A DNA stretch of 64,000 nt from Rhodosorus marinus (GCA_029953675.1 JAMWBK010000010.1:620001-684000); one strand, 5' to 3'. Shown: positions 11,363-23,612, counted from the first letter of the stretch. Notes: generated by a model not told the origin, from the letters alone. Numbers and translations: made by a program.

Positions 11363-12428
11363 CCAGGGAATTCCCACAAGTATGCTGAATTGAACAGAGA
11401 GAAAGCCAAGGAAGTCCTCGTAAGGAAAATCTAGGCCTGATTCGACAAACAAAGACTTTGCCCTCGCACCATCTTCAAGACAGTAGTTGTCGCAGTCACT
11501 ACTACTGGGGAAGGAGCGAAGACTTGCTATTGTCCGCTTGCAAGGGAATTTGAGAATGAAACACAGCACTACGGCTGTCATGGCGTCTGAGGAAAAGAGC
11601 ATGTTAAAACAGCTCGGAGAGAGACATGAGAAGCTGAAGCATAAGATCCACACGACGAAGATCCCGATAAAGAGCAAATGGGGCAGGGTAAGCGTGCTAG
11701 ACCGCGCGAATTGTTGTCCTCTTCTACTAGTTTGCGAAATGATCTTGTGAACCAATCTGGGGTAGTTTTATACAATTGTCGCGGCACCCATGTTCTCAGC
11801 TTCTGAAGTACTGCTCGTCTTTGAACTGGTTTTCTCTGGACTCGACATGCCACGATCGCGAAACACAGTCCGCGATGGGGATGTTGTACTGCTCAATAAC
11901 TTTCGGTAAGTTCCTTCTACACGAGCAGGCGATCGTGCTTTGGAATCGGTTAAGGTGACGTAGGACGGCAGTGAAAATGGATGCCTGTTGAAGTCATCTC
12001 ATACGACAGAAAAAAGCTTTGCAGATGACTGTGTCTGTTCCGGGCACTCCCCGCGCGTGATTTTCCGTTTACTCATCAGCGGAGAACTCCTTTCGTTCTA
12101 CAGGCGTTTGTTGGGGCTTAACTAGGAGTATGCGGGTTGAAGAGCGCGGCTATGATTTAGAAGGGTCTGCGAAAAGGCTTGGCTTGGACATGGAAGCAGT
12201 ACGTAGTCATGAAATCTTTACCGTTCCGCTTGCTCGCGACTTGAACACGTGTAAAGGGCGCCATATACTAAGAAGCGCCAATTTCGCATGTGTAATTGAA
12301 CGAAGGTGGAGGAGAAGAGGGAGAAAAGATTGCAGGTGAATGGCGGTGTACCTCAGCCAGGGTCGTTGCAAGACGTTCTGGACCAAGCAAAACGCAAGCG
12401 TGATGAAAGGCGCAACATCGGACAGTAG
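11363..12428 (+). CDS. Unrecognised multi-exon protein (5' end not fixed)
   Basis: Five exons join in one frame with good splice signals: 11363-11419, 11496-11687 (phase 0), 11800-11905 (ending phase 1), 12080-12198 (closing that phase) and 12306-12428, ending in TAG. Intron lengths are 76, 112, 174 and 107 bp. That four consecutive junctions keep frame is the main evidence that this is real. The encoded part has at least 199 residues. Exon two is basic and helical (EEKSMLKQLGERHEKLKHK), exon three is moderately hydrophobic (SAMGMLYCSITFG), and the C-terminus is charged and coil-like (VEEKREKRLQ, then DVLDQAKRKRDERR). No family is recognised. The true start is upstream of, or within, the first listed exon; the ATG at 11555 or 11579 is an alternative start. 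No function is proposed. Confidence 0.5.
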
Positions 12429-13735
12429 AATACGGACATGTTCTTAGCAAGTAAGGTCAATTGTCTCAAGTCGCTTTACTTGAAGTTACCAAAAGAGGCC
12501 AAGTCATTAACTATCCACTCCCGACATTGACAATGTGTATTAGTAAAAACAAAATGCGTTAACTGAACCGAATCACTGTCCGTTTCATCATACCAATTCT
12601 ATAGCCCCCGATTGCGTCGTTGGTTCAGCGCTTTCACGTTCTCGAGCGCCCGGCCGACCTTGTCCTCCCAGAAGAAACGACGCATAGTCATATACCGCAT
12701 TCTGGACACCGTCGTATGACGCCGCCAGCCTTTATGACAAATCTCAAAGTAACGGTCATTAATATACAGCCGCTCCGTCCTCGCCATTCTCCTCACCTCC
12801 TGAAGCACCTTGAAAGGCCCAGCCTTCGTCACCTTCTTGTGAATTTTAAGATGAGGCATTTCTTTTCGTCTCCCCACACACACGCACACACAAACTTTCT
12901 CTCTCTCTCTCTCTATTTCTTAATTAAATGAGAGGGCAACAGAACTTTTAGGGCTCTAGAGTACAAAATTCTTACCAAAGACATCAGAGAAAGCACCTCA
13001 GTCAGTTAACTCCCTTCCCCTCCTTCCCAACCAGCCCTGAAATGCCTCGCGAAATCCGATCCTTATCCAAAAGAAATCGATCGATCGGTATCATTAGAGG
13101 CGAACGGGGTAGGAAGTGCTCAGAGATCGTGCCTCTAGAGCCAACATTTAAGCGCCATAGAGTCAGACCGTGAAGAAGCATACAGTCTAGAAAGAGCATC
13201 AGGGCGGTAAACGGTAATGATCATGCAACCAAACACCCTTAGCGCTGTCTAAGAATCCGGGTCTTCAGCTGGTGCTACCGATTACAGAGGAGGTGGTGCT
13301 AATGCGTGAAAGAGGGAGGGTAGGATGGTTGTTGGGTCGCTCGAGGAGTTCCTCAGACGGTTACAACTGCCTTGATGTGCCAAGGTACTCACAGTGTTCA
13401 GAGGGGAGAAGGAGTCGTACCTCTCCTTCCGACTCAATGGCGTTTTTCCAGTTGGAGACTGTTTTCAAATTAAGGGGGTGGCTTCTGGGAAGCCCCTGAC
13501 GCCGAGAGAGTATATATTGCGGCGCTATTGCCGAAGGACCGGAACTAGACGTAGCGCTATCCTCGTCTGGCTGAGACCCCATGCTCGCTGATGAACTGGT
13601 TGGAAACCGAGGTCTCGGAGATGGGAGAAACAACCGGAACCGCTTCATCGAAAGAGGAGAAGAATCGGCGCGTGCTCAGCAAGACCTTGGAAGATCGCCT
13701 GGAGTACAGAGTGAGTTCCCGTAATACGACACACT
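12429..13735. other. Intergenic
   Basis: Contains a CT-rich run near 12895-12915. The short open frames lack motifs. The last part may be the edge of the retroelement debris that follows. Confidence 0.4.
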
Positions 13736-13796
13736 AGACATGTCCAGTTCACATTCCTGTCACGTGTAAAAAAAGGAATGTGAACTGGACATGTCT
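13736..13796. repeat. Perfect 23-bp inverted repeat (hairpin) with 15-nt loop
   Basis: The left arm 13736-13758 (begins AGACATGTCCAG) and right arm 13774-13796 (ends CTGGACATGTCT) are exact reverse complements. The loop contains CACGTG and an A-run. It lies just upstream of the copia-like gag remnant. Confidence 0.85.
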
Positions 13797-14951
13797 GTGC
13801 GAGGACTTTGAAGGGTTATACAAATCCAAGCAAGGACTCATGCCGGGGAAGCTGGAGGATCTGGAGAAGCCGAAGGAAACTGATACGACCCAGCATCATG
13901 TCACCACGATGCAGAAGAAAAGGAAAGGGATATAGTTCTTTGGCTGTCAGAAGTTTGGACATATTCGTGCAGACTGTCCCGGGGCCAAGGGCAAAGGTTC
14001 CGCCGCGGTTCTAGGGAGGAGCCACCAAGAGAGTTCCATGCAGGAATGATGGCGAGCAACAAACGAGCACAAGCTCATCCAGGCCTGAGGATCGACGTAC
14101 CACGTCTGTACGATCGAAAGCGCGTTTCAAGCTTTCAAGCGAGTGATTGACACCGACTTCATATTCGGAGACGGTAACGTGCAGACGCTAACTCAAGCGC
14201 GAACCGTGGGGCTACGCACCGAAGGGGAGGCACCCTGGACTTCTGGGTTACAATATACCTACCAGAGGCGCTCTCAATGTCATTGGCCTGAGCCGTCTTA
14301 TGGAGAAGGAGCACAATGTTAAATCCGTACGTAGCAAGACGCTTTCAGGAGAGACGGCATGGAAATTTTTAAAAGCCACAAGAAAAAACCGATCTCTATT
14401 ATACTGATCTGGAAATTTCCCAACAGCACGGAATCATGGCACCCCCAACAGCACAGGACAGGACAACAGATGCCGTAACTCTGTGCCTTGAGAGATTTTT
14501 AGGTGGGTGTAGTATAGACCTGCGCAGCTTTAAATACTTCTATTCCGTCTATTGGAGGAGTCATCTGGTAGTGAACTCTCGAATTCGCTTGCTCTCTGCC
14601 GCCCAGCTATGGTTCTGGCCATTCTTTTGGCCATCCCGTTACTCGATGGAGTGCGCGGCGCCGTGGGGTCCCGTTTGACTTCTAGATCCTTCGACAGGGG
14701 GCTCCGCTCCTCTGTATTCAAGTGCGTTGTCACTCTTCAAGTTCTTCGCACCTGCGTCTTGTGCGAAGCATCACGAGATGTTCCCAAAACGCCTCGTTGA
14801 TCAGACCCTATGCTCCATAGCACGACAGATATCAGTGCAGCCTTCCAAGCAATGTTCGGCTGAGCTAAGTCATGCTCGGGCTGTGCTGGAACTATGATCG
14901 TTCGCGTAAGATGCCTTGCTTCCTTCGGAAGCCTTGTTCAGCATACTTCGC

Positions 14952-15059
14952 GGCCTCCGGAAATACTTCTGCAAAGTCAGGGTCCTGCAGTAAGCTAGCG
15001 AATGTTGGTGAGGTAGCATGCCCGCAAGCGCCAACTGGTTGATCGCCCCTCGACTGAGG
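14952..15059 (+). repeat. Left arm of about 110-bp inverted repeat in copia debris
   Basis: The reverse complement of this stretch matches 15691-15802. Two long blocks are nearly identical (14952-14988 with 15766-15802; 15011-15059 with 15691-15739), separated by a diverged centre. Confidence 0.8.
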
Positions 15060-15690
15060 CGAGGATCCGCCATATTCTCATTTGGCATGGATGACTCGCG
15101 ATCGATGAGGACTCCCACAGTTGCGGAGACAACGAGCAAGACTACGAAAGTGATGAAGCTGCCGGACGGGTGTCCACAGCGGGACCTCGTCGGTAGTCTG
15201 ATGTTTTAGGCAGCGAGGACACGCCGGATATTTTGTTTCTCTTCGGCCCCTACACGATTACGGGTCGGAAGATTGGAAGAAGGCCAAGAAGATGTTGCGA
15301 TCCTTACGAGGTACAACCCAGTTCAAACTTAACATGGATGGTGGAGTAGAGAGGACTCTGAAGATGGACTTGAGGTCTACGCGGATTCTTCGTGGGGCGT
15401 GTCAGCTGAGAGGACTTCGGTCACCGGGGTCGCGATATTCCTTTTCAGAGCTCTGGTGGTTTATTTCAGTAGAAAGCAGAGATCAAAGGCTACATCTTCA
15501 TCAGAAGCTCAGTATTTTGTGTTGCTGACGGGGTCAAGTCTTTGTCCTCAGACACGTTTCACAATAGCGTGGTCTCTCGAGCATCCTTTGGCCTCATCGC
15601 TGGGTGACTACACTCGGTCCGCCAGAGCTCGCAACTCCAAATGCGTTATCTCCACTGCTAGTGTACCAAACTACCAATATGCTCAGCTCC

Positions 15691-15802
15691 CCTCGGTCGA
15701 GGAGCGATCAACCAGTTGGCGCTTGCGGGCATGCTACCTCACTATGATTCGCGTGGAGCTTACTCGCAGGACCCTGACTTTGCAGAAGTATTTCCGGAGG
15801 CC
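15691..15802 (-). repeat. Right arm of the inverted repeat in copia debris
   Basis: Partner of 14952-15059; the RNase H fragment lies between the arms. In the forward sense this is the segment just downstream of RNase H, so the left arm is the same element end in opposite orientation. Confidence 0.8.
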
Positions 15803-16112
15803 ACGGAGCGTGCGAACAAGACGATGGAAGCAAGACACCTTCTACTGCTGGCGGGTATGGCCTTTGCGCCCACAGCATAGTTGCAAGGTCTGACCAGATT
15901 ACCATGTTAATCAGAAAGCGCAGCTGGGATAGTAAGTTCGGTGTATAGATAGTATACTGTAGACCTGAAGTAGAATCAATGAGGACCTCACAAAAAAGGG
16001 CATCATGCATATTCAATCGCAGTATACGCGACCGCAGCATAAGGCGGAAGGAAAGAAACTCAAGAGTGACACAAGGGGATGAAATGGGACCCCCGCGCAC
16101 TATGCACCTCAT

Positions 16113-17567
16113 CTAGCAACTGGATGGCGGACATATAGGGAGAACCGTTACGCATAAGGCGGATGTAAAGAAACCCTCTGGGCCTAAGTAATCTGTTCGT
16201 GCTACCATATGCAAACATCATCGTTCAGGCACATCCCGAGCATGATCTAGGGCAACCGGGTGTTGCTGAAAGGTTGGACTGCCGCACCGTCGCATAAAAG
16301 GACTTTCAATAACAGGCTGTCCCACACATGACAGCCTGTCGTAATTTCATCCTTTTTTGTATATTTCTTTCTCCTTGCATTTCCGATGAGGAAAAATATT
16401 CCTCTTTTTATGATTTCCAGCTTCCATTTAAATTTTCTCCATTTCTATTTTGAAGGGGTTCTTTTGTTTTGTTTTCATTGATTTTGAAAAGGAAGGGGGA
16501 GAAAAACGGGGGGGGGTGGAAATCGTTTTTTAGTTAGAAAAGTTGATTAACTGTTTATTTTCTGTTGTATTTCTAAATTTGGAAACCTTTTCATCCGGCT
16601 CGGATAGATAAGATGGCTTTTTTGTACAATAATTTAATAGTTCACGTTCAAGAATGGAAGAAATAAATAGATGAATCAGGTAAAACATTTAATCTGTACA
16701 AATAGTAAAATAAATGAATTGTGGAATAATATTTATCATTTGGCAAAAGGGAAAGGGGAGGGGAGGGGGAAGGAGGTGGTTCTAGCTTAGTGGATTGGAG
16801 CTGTGGGAAGCAAGATCCTCCCACGCTGTACGAGAGAGGAAGAACCATACCAAGATCTGGCTACGGCGGAGATCCACTTGCTATGAAGCTTTCCAGCTTC
16901 AGGAAATCGTACTTAGACCGTTGCATATCACCAGGGAGCCTCCCTCACTCGTTGATCTGCGGGTTGCTATCCATCCCCAAACCAAACGACCGAGAGGCAA
17001 AGTTCGCGGTTGAGAGCATTTTTTCCATCTTACAAACAGGCGAGAAGAACCTTATCGTATGTAGTACCTGATGATGTATATACAGAGCAGAATTCTCTCA
17101 CTCACACCGGGAGGGACATCCAAACTACACCTTCCCTTATTCACTTCCTTTTCTAATTCCACGTACATTGAAAGGAAACCAATTCGCGGATAACATAATT
17201 CCATTTATTGTACGACGAAGAGTTTTTCTTGGTAAGCCGGGGAGGAAGGAGGCCTGTTGAGCATTCTCCGATGCCAGCAGAGCATTAAAAGATGGAAAGC
17301 ATTGAGCGGAGTTGGAAGGGATGGAAGTGGAGAGATGGAGAAGGTGGAAGAAGGATCACTAAAATCAGTTTGGCACATTTCAACATTGCGTCTTGGAGTT
17401 GCGTATGTGTGCGGGGGTATTGTGGATGTAACTGTATGGTTTAGGTGAGATTGCGAGAGGTAGCTCTGCTCTTTTGGGGGGTGTTGGGTGGGTTGGGGTG
17501 GGCGGAGGGGGTGGGGTTTTTGCTTTTTTTTGCGGGGGCTTTGGAAAATTTTTGAGAGGACGATCGG
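16113..17567. other. Intergenic, AT-rich in 16340-16740
   Basis: Holds the short hairpin at 16312-16339. Two overlapping open frames at 16790-17071 have no motif. No RNA gene seen. Confidence 0.4.
16312..16339. repeat. Short hairpin (10-bp stem)
   Basis: ACAGGCTGTC at 16312-16321 pairs with GACAGCCTGT at 16330-16339 across an 8-nt loop. Its role is unknown. Confidence 0.5.
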
Positions 17568-19119
17568 ATGGGTGACGGCATGGCGCAGCCTCAGGTGATA
17601 ACGCGATCCCAAATGCTATCTGTTTTAGTTGCTGGAATTGCCACGGTGATGATATTCTCCGATCAGAATCTGATGGCACCGAATTTGACGATGATCGCAA
17701 CGGATTTCGGCCTGGACGCAAGTGGGCGGGATTGGTTGCTTGGTGGAATGCTCTCGACGTTGTTTTTTCTAGTCGGTGCTCCCGCGTCGATCGTCGCGGG
17801 AGTGCTTGCTGATACGCGGAGGCGGGTGCCTCTGCTCAGTGCTTTTATGTTGGTGGGCGCGATACCGTGCGTTCTCACTATGTTCGTTCAAAATTACTAC
17901 CAGCTGCTGGCGACGAGAATGTTCACTGGCATGGCGATCGGGGGTGTGATACCCATCATCTTCTCGTACCTTGGGGACATATTCCCGAACAACTTGAGAA
18001 ACTACGTTTCTGGAGGGTTTGGGTTTGTCTCCGGGGCAGGGCAGGCATTGGGCCAGTTTCTTGCGGGTGCAACGGGCGAATCCTTAGGATGGCGATTCTG
18101 CTTCCCCGCGATAGGCATACCATCGATTCTAGTTGCTCTGGTAAAGTACCTAAACATCTGCCGACTAAGGACCACTCGAGTGGCTTACCAGTCGGTTTTT
18201 TTCTCGTGCAGGGTGCGTTGCTCGTATGCGAGGAGCCTAAACGGGGTGCAGCAGATGGACAGCAAAAGTTTGGCACTGGATTCAGTTGGGACTCGGTTGT
18301 GAACATTCTTCGAATAAGGTCCAATGTGCTGATTTTTCTCCAAGCCGGTTTCGGTTGCGTCCCATGGGGTATCATCACTGCGTACCTCAACGACTACTTG
18401 GCACAAGAAGGTGGACTGGAGGTTCTCAATGCTACGTACGTCATTATGTTATTCAGCATTGGAGCAGCTCTTGGTGGAGTCTTTGGATCTGTTACTGGAC
18501 AATACCTCCAGAACAAAAATCGAGCTCTGCTCGGAATTTTTATGGGGGCTACCACCATCTTATCCATTCCACCGATCCTGGGTCTGGTCCTTATCCCCGA
18601 TGGCAAGAAGTACCTAGCCATCTTCTTTGTCCTTGCTATCGTTGGCGGATTCCTGGCAAGCCCAACTGGTGCCAACGTTCCTGCCATTGTCATTAACTCA
18701 AACACCCCGGAAACACGAGGAAGTGCGCTCGCTCTCTTCAATATGTGTAACGATGTAGGGAAAGGACTAGGACCCTTGATCGGCGCCGCCTTGATTGGAG
18801 GTAAGTTGCATACCACCGAAAAAGAGTTACTCGCAACACCAGACCTCTCTGGACTTGTGGTGTTTGCAGTCGTTGTCCACGTCACGCTTGGCGGCTCTTT
18901 GTGACTGACGAAAGCGGTTGTGTATCCCTCTTGAAAAATTGCTCAGCGTTTGGACGACGGATCGCCCTGACAATCGCGATCACTTCCTGGTTTCCATGTG
19001 GCGTGCTGTGCTTGTTGCTGGCAATAACTTACCCTGGTGATGAGGACAACATGAAGGAGCGAATCAAAACTACTCCTGATGAGGAGAACGCGGAGCTACT
19101 GGGCGTCGTAGAAGAATGA
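17568..19119 (+). CDS. MFS transporter, spinster-like (tandem copy 1)
   Basis: Twelve-helix major facilitator of 444 residues in three exons: 17568-18140, 18212-18800 and 18947-19119 (introns 71 and 146 bp). TM1 is followed by the FSDQNLMAPNLT loop. The first half carries GRDWLLGGM and GVLADTRRR (the MFS motif A position between TM2 and TM3), TRMFTG in TM4 and GWRFCF near TM5-6. The second half has FGCVPWGI, GANVPAIVIN and ETRGSALALFN. The pattern is that of the spinster/hexuronate-like MFS branch; the substrate cannot be told. The next gene is a paralogue with introns at the same two places and in the same phases (0, then 1). The start is the first ATG of the frame, only a few residues before TM1, so no targeting peptide is obvious. 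Confidence 0.88.
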
Positions 19120-19809
19120 TAGCACCAACAAAATGCAGTTTCGCATAGAGGCGTGTGCTTGGTGAGTTTGGCCGGTAGCCCCTAAACAGAAATACAAACA
19201 CCGTGGGGGCTTGACCACTGTTGAAACTATTGAAGGGAGGACTAGTGTCGGTTGCTGGGAGGGGAATATGGGTTGTGGACCACTGTCGGATGATTCCGGC
19301 TATCTTGCTGATCTACCAGAGTTCCAATCTAGAGTAGGCTCAGAACTCTATTGTGTTCTTCTTCAGCGCTTTGGGACGTGGTCACCAATGCCAGAGTTGT
19401 GTGGTTGCCGCGATGAATGGATTTATTCGTGGACTATGGGTTGAGCTTGGTTTGGGGATGGCGGAGGATTCACTGTATCATGGTAGACATGGAAGTCATA
19501 GATATATATGTATATAGAAGTATGTATTTATACATACACGTTTTGTGTTTATGTATGTATGTGTGTATTGCTAGAAAAAAATGGGATAAACTTATGCAAC
19601 TGTCTTAAGCGGGACTAGCTTGCAAATGGACAGCACTGAACAGCAGAAAGTTTGAGCCTGGGGAGGAGTGTCCAGATCCGATTCATGACCTGATGATGTT
19701 AAAACGTTTCACTTCAAAATACGCATGACCGTTTGGTGCTGGCAGATTTATCTGGAAGCATTCTCGATATGGGAAGACAATTGGCCAGACCAGCACCCGT
19801 CGACATTAC
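19120..19809. other. Intergenic
   Basis: No coding exon recognised. It contains a TA/TG-rich stretch at about 19500-19565. Confidence 0.4.
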
Positions 19810-20831
19810 CTAAGACCGAAACAAAATGGTGAGTAGGAAGAACTCTTCCTTTCTTTGCTGGCGCGTTTGCTGCTGGTCCGTTGGAAAGACCCCTAAATCC
19901 AGGAGCGGATAGGAGGTGCAGGAAGTTGTTGGACTCCCAATTCTGTTTCCTACTTCATCGACCAAGAATTTCCCAGCATTCTTGCTAGCATCAACATGCG
20001 ACGGAGCATGGCAAACAGAGTCGGGCAGCTTTCCCGACCGACTCACTGCTCTTTTTCCATCTACAGTTTCCTGGCAAGTCTCAAAACCATGTCGAGGCGC
20101 TCGGGCAACAAGAAAAGGAACAAACAGTATCATTACAGCAGCATCGCTGCTGGGGATGGATCCTGCTGTCGACCTTGGGACCCTAGTTTGTCAGTTTAAC
20201 CTCGCGAATAATCGGCTGAGGTTAGTACACATGAACACAGAGGGGATGCACGCGTCCGTCTTCCACCTGCTAGCGCCATGTGCAGATATGTTTCGAAAAA
20301 GAAGGCCTGCTTCCATTCTCAGCAATCCCGGCTCGAGGCGGTGTGTGGTCGTCGAGAAGCCTTCCGTCAACGTTTTCCGAATGGCGAAGCAGAGGTACTG
20401 TTCCACTCACGTACATTGGTGATTCGAACTTCACTGTCGTCTTCCTTCTCGGGAGGGTTGCAAGACTTCCAGCAGATGAGCTGCAGAGGACAATGCTCAA
20501 CAGCTAAAAAAGATGGCGTATGACTATCTACAGGTGGGCCAAGCTTAAAAAAAAGCACTCTGGTAAAACCCTAATCTACCTTTGCAGAACAGAACAATGC
20601 CGAGACGTCACAGCCGCTCCGGAGCGGCGATACTACGCAGCACAAGTCGCCCAAAGCCGTCGTGAACTACAGAAAGCACAGGCTGCGAAGAACTTGTTTT
20701 CGCCACTCAACGAAAACGGAGGGAAACCCTTTCACTCGAAGATAAGCTGCGCTCTTCTAGCTGCCCTTGTCAGCAAAAACCGAAGAATTGGACTCCAAAA
20801 TAGAAAACGACCCGACAAACGAAAATACTAA
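19810..20831 (+). other. Possible unresolved gene between the two MFS copies
   Basis: Several stretches look coding on the + strand: about 20090-20200 (basic N-terminal-like, MSRRSGNKKRNKQ), about 20410-20507 (hydrophobic then LPADELQRT) and 20587-20831 (Gln/Ala-rich, YYAAQVAQSRRELQKAQAAK). Candidate splice sites such as TTTGCAG at 20581-20587 and CAG/GTGGGC near 20535 exist. I could not build one continuous frame, and no family is recognised. Confidence 0.2.
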
Positions 20832-21505
20832 ATTTAGAAACTGGAGAAGTTGCGTTTTTGGCGGAGTGTTTCGTCTTCTTCGTCAGGTTGTTTTGAGATG
20901 CCGTTTCTGAAAACAAACCAAAAGTTCAAAAAAAAACACAAATTGCTTATTCTGAGGGGTTGTCTCCTTCTAGGTCAACAACAACACTGCTCGTCTTCGT
21001 CGTCACGACGTTTTGCAGAGGTCGTGGTGTTTGTCCTGCGTGTGAAGTTGTAGCTTTTGGTGGGTGGGTGAGGGAGTGGGGTGAGTTGACCAGATTTCTA
21101 AATATTCAAAGGCTTCTTCTTCGTTGCGTTTTTTGGTTTTTTTTTATTTTGTTTTTTAGTCCCTTTGCGTTTTTCTTTGGTACAGTGTGGACGTCTGCAG
21201 TGGTCTTCCCCACTGTTGCCGAGGTTCCCATGCTCCGGCACATGGTTGTTTTGTTGCGCAAGAATATAGGATATAGCTTGTGATGAAATCAGGGAACAAA
21301 ACTTGCAAGAAGAGGCAGCGAGTTTGGTGAGGACCGAGGTAGAGGCAAGGAGCTTGGCTCTGCGTACGAGCAGACTGGTGTTCTTCTTCAAGGAATTTTT
21401 GCGAGGAAGAGTAGCGGGGTGGGGCTGTGGGGTCAAATCTGAAGTGGTTTCGTGTTTAGTGTGGAAAGTAGTTCCACTCGTTTCCCCGCTCCAAGTTTTG
21501 AGGGA

Positions 21506-23096
21506 ATGTACAATGAAATTGTTTACGCGTCCGATGAAGAATCGATAGAGTTTGAGCCGTCAGAGGCTGAAGGATATGGGGGCGTTGGCGGTCCATCCAA
21601 GTGGCGAATGTGGGCTACGTCAGCGCTGCTGGCGTTGCTTACTTTCTTTGTGTTTTCTGATCAGAGCATTGTTGCACCCAACCTGACAGCCATTGCTCGA
21701 GAGTTTGGGATGACTGATCAAGAACGCGACTGGAAACTTGGAGGGATCCTGTCCATGCTCTTCTTCATTGTCGGCGGACCTGCGTCTCTTCTCGCAGGAT
21801 ATCTCGCGGATACCGTTGGTAGGCGGATTCTTCTCATTATGGTCTTCACGGCGATGGGCGGCGTGCCTTGTGTGTGCACATTTTTCGTCAAAAATTTTGC
21901 GCAGATACTGGCTACGAGGACCTTTGCTGGTTTCTCCATGGGAGGAGCTCTGCCGATTCTCTTCTCCCTCCTTGGTGACCTCTTCCCCAGCTCACATAGA
22001 ACGTACGTCGGTGGCGCGTTCGCCCTAGTCTCTAGTACAGGACAAGGAGTGGGGCTCTTCATCGCTGGCATCACTGGGGCCAAACTTGGATGGAGATATG
22101 TTTTCCTTTTTGTTGGGATCCCAATGATTGTTGTCGCAATTGTAGGAGTTGCCCAGCCCTGCAATCTTCACTCAAGAACGAAACGGTCGTTTGTAAATTT
22201 CTGACTCTCTCGATCGGAAAATGTAGGCTACGTGGTTGTTAGTTCCTGAGCCTGAGAAAGGAGCCGCCGATGGTCGCGGACCGAGTCGAGCTGAACCGGA
22301 GGACAGAGGAAGAAGTAGAGCCCCGATGTTATCAATTTTCCGAGTTTTAACAAACAACTTGATCTATTTGCAGGCTACTTTTGGGTGTCTCCCGTGGGGC
22401 GTCATGTTCGCTTTCATGACCGACTACCTGGCGCAGGATGTAGGTCTCGGGGTTGTGAAAGCAACGACTGTCGCTACATCGTTTAGCGTTGGATATGCCA
22501 TTGGCGTCCTCTTGAACAGCATTATTGGGCAGAAACTCCAGAACTGGAAACCGAGCCTCATGGGGTTGATGATTGGGTCATCGTCAATCGTTGGGATTTT
22601 CCCCACTGTGTTCATCATCTATTCGGATGCGGCAAAAATACCGATGTGGATTCTCCAAGCCCTGGCCTGTGTCGGAGGATGCATCCTAAGTGCGCCGGGC
22701 TCCATCCTTCCCTCCATTCTAATCAACGCCAACAAGCCATCAACTAGAGGATCCGCAGCTGCAGCCTACAACCTTTTCAATGACGTCGGAAAAGGGTTGG
22801 GGCCGATCTTCGGCTCGTTACTAATCGAACGTAAGCGCTCCCTATTCCTCACCATCCTGCAGAAGATTCACAGTGTTCTGATCATCGCGCCACCCGAACA
22901 CCTGTGGATGTTCCTCTGCTTCTTCACGCTGCCTCCTACAGTCACAGGTTCTAGACGATCTGCGCTTATTTTGTCCTTCTCAGCGTGGTTACCTTGTGGT
23001 CTGATACTCCTTGGACTCATGTACTCGTACCCACGCGACTTGGAGACGGCCAAAGTGGAGAAGGTAGCAACTGAACTGCGTGATCACGGAACATAA
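21506..23096 (+). CDS. MFS transporter, spinster-like (tandem copy 2)
   Basis: Paralogue of the gene at 17568, 462 residues, exons 21506-22141, 22227-22830 and 22948-23096 (introns 85 and 117 bp). It shares FSDQ-IVAPNLT, ERDWKLGGILSMLFF, GYLADTVGRR, ATRTFAG, LGWRY, FGCLPWG, FMTDYLAQD, TRGSAAAAYNLFNDVGKGLGP and the closing FSAWLPCG with the first copy. It differs by an acidic N-terminal extension of about 38 residues (YASDEESIEFEPSEAE) before TM1. Both intron positions and phases match copy 1, so the pair arose by tandem duplication after the introns were in place. The start chosen is the only upstream in-frame ATG (21506). Substrate unknown. Confidence 0.88.
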
Positions 23097-23612
23097 CTCG
23101 GACTGATCTGCCGTTCCCTTCCAATGGACTTTCCAACGGGAAATATTCCAGAGCTAGAAAAGGTTGTGGACTCTGTGATCCAGTTCTGTTGTTACGCTTG
23201 TTAGGAGCAGGCCTGCAAGTGCGCTCCACCTCGCATCGTCGGTGTCCAGGCCTGGGTTGGCCGTGCCGCTTGCAACGCTAAATGATCACTGAACACGTGG
23301 CGGTTGGTTAGTCTTCGTTGTCTGTATTGGTAATAATTTGCAAGGCAAAGCACATGGAATCAAAGCGTGCGCTCTCAAACCGCGCGATTTGGAAGAGAGC
23401 TCTAGCCAAGTATTGCGAAGTTCGCAAAAAGGAGAGAGAGAGAGAGGGACAGAGAGAGCCAGAGGGGTTTCACTTCGCCACAAGCGAGAGGAGCATCGTT
23501 GCGCATATCCCGCTTCTCATAAACCATCAGAGCCGTCTTGAGTCGTCGCTTATGCCGAGGATTTGATAAGGGTTTTCTGCTGAAAACGCTGTGTTCTTCA
23601 TCCTCACGTCGC

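Larger units (their letters stand above)
13830..16112 (+). mobile_element. Decayed Ty1/copia-type retrotransposon debris
   Basis: Fragments of a copia polyprotein appear in the usual order on the + strand, broken by stops and frameshifts. Around 13936-13980 is a zinc-knuckle remnant (FFGCQKFGHIRADC), with the first Cys apparently changed to Phe and a stop just before it. Around 14158-14330 is the protease to GAG-pre-integrase region (FIFGDGN, then NVIGLSRLMEKEHNV in a shifted frame). At 15292 is the end of reverse transcriptase (RSLRGTTQFKL). At about 15375-15530 is RNase H (LEVYADSSWG, then KATSSSEAQYF). Most of integrase and the RT core are missing, and no LTR pair could be identified. The inverted arms listed separately suggest at least two insertions or a rearrangement. 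Non-functional. Confidence 0.75.

Noticed and set aside
17073-17095. TATA-like GTATATACA upstream of the first MFS gene
   Set aside because: It lies nearly 500 bp from the ATG, unlike the 137-167 bp spacing of the other candidates.
18801-18946. Reading through the second intron of the first MFS gene as an alternative C-terminus
   Set aside because: The paralogue at 21506 is spliced at the same place, and only splicing restores the last membrane helix.
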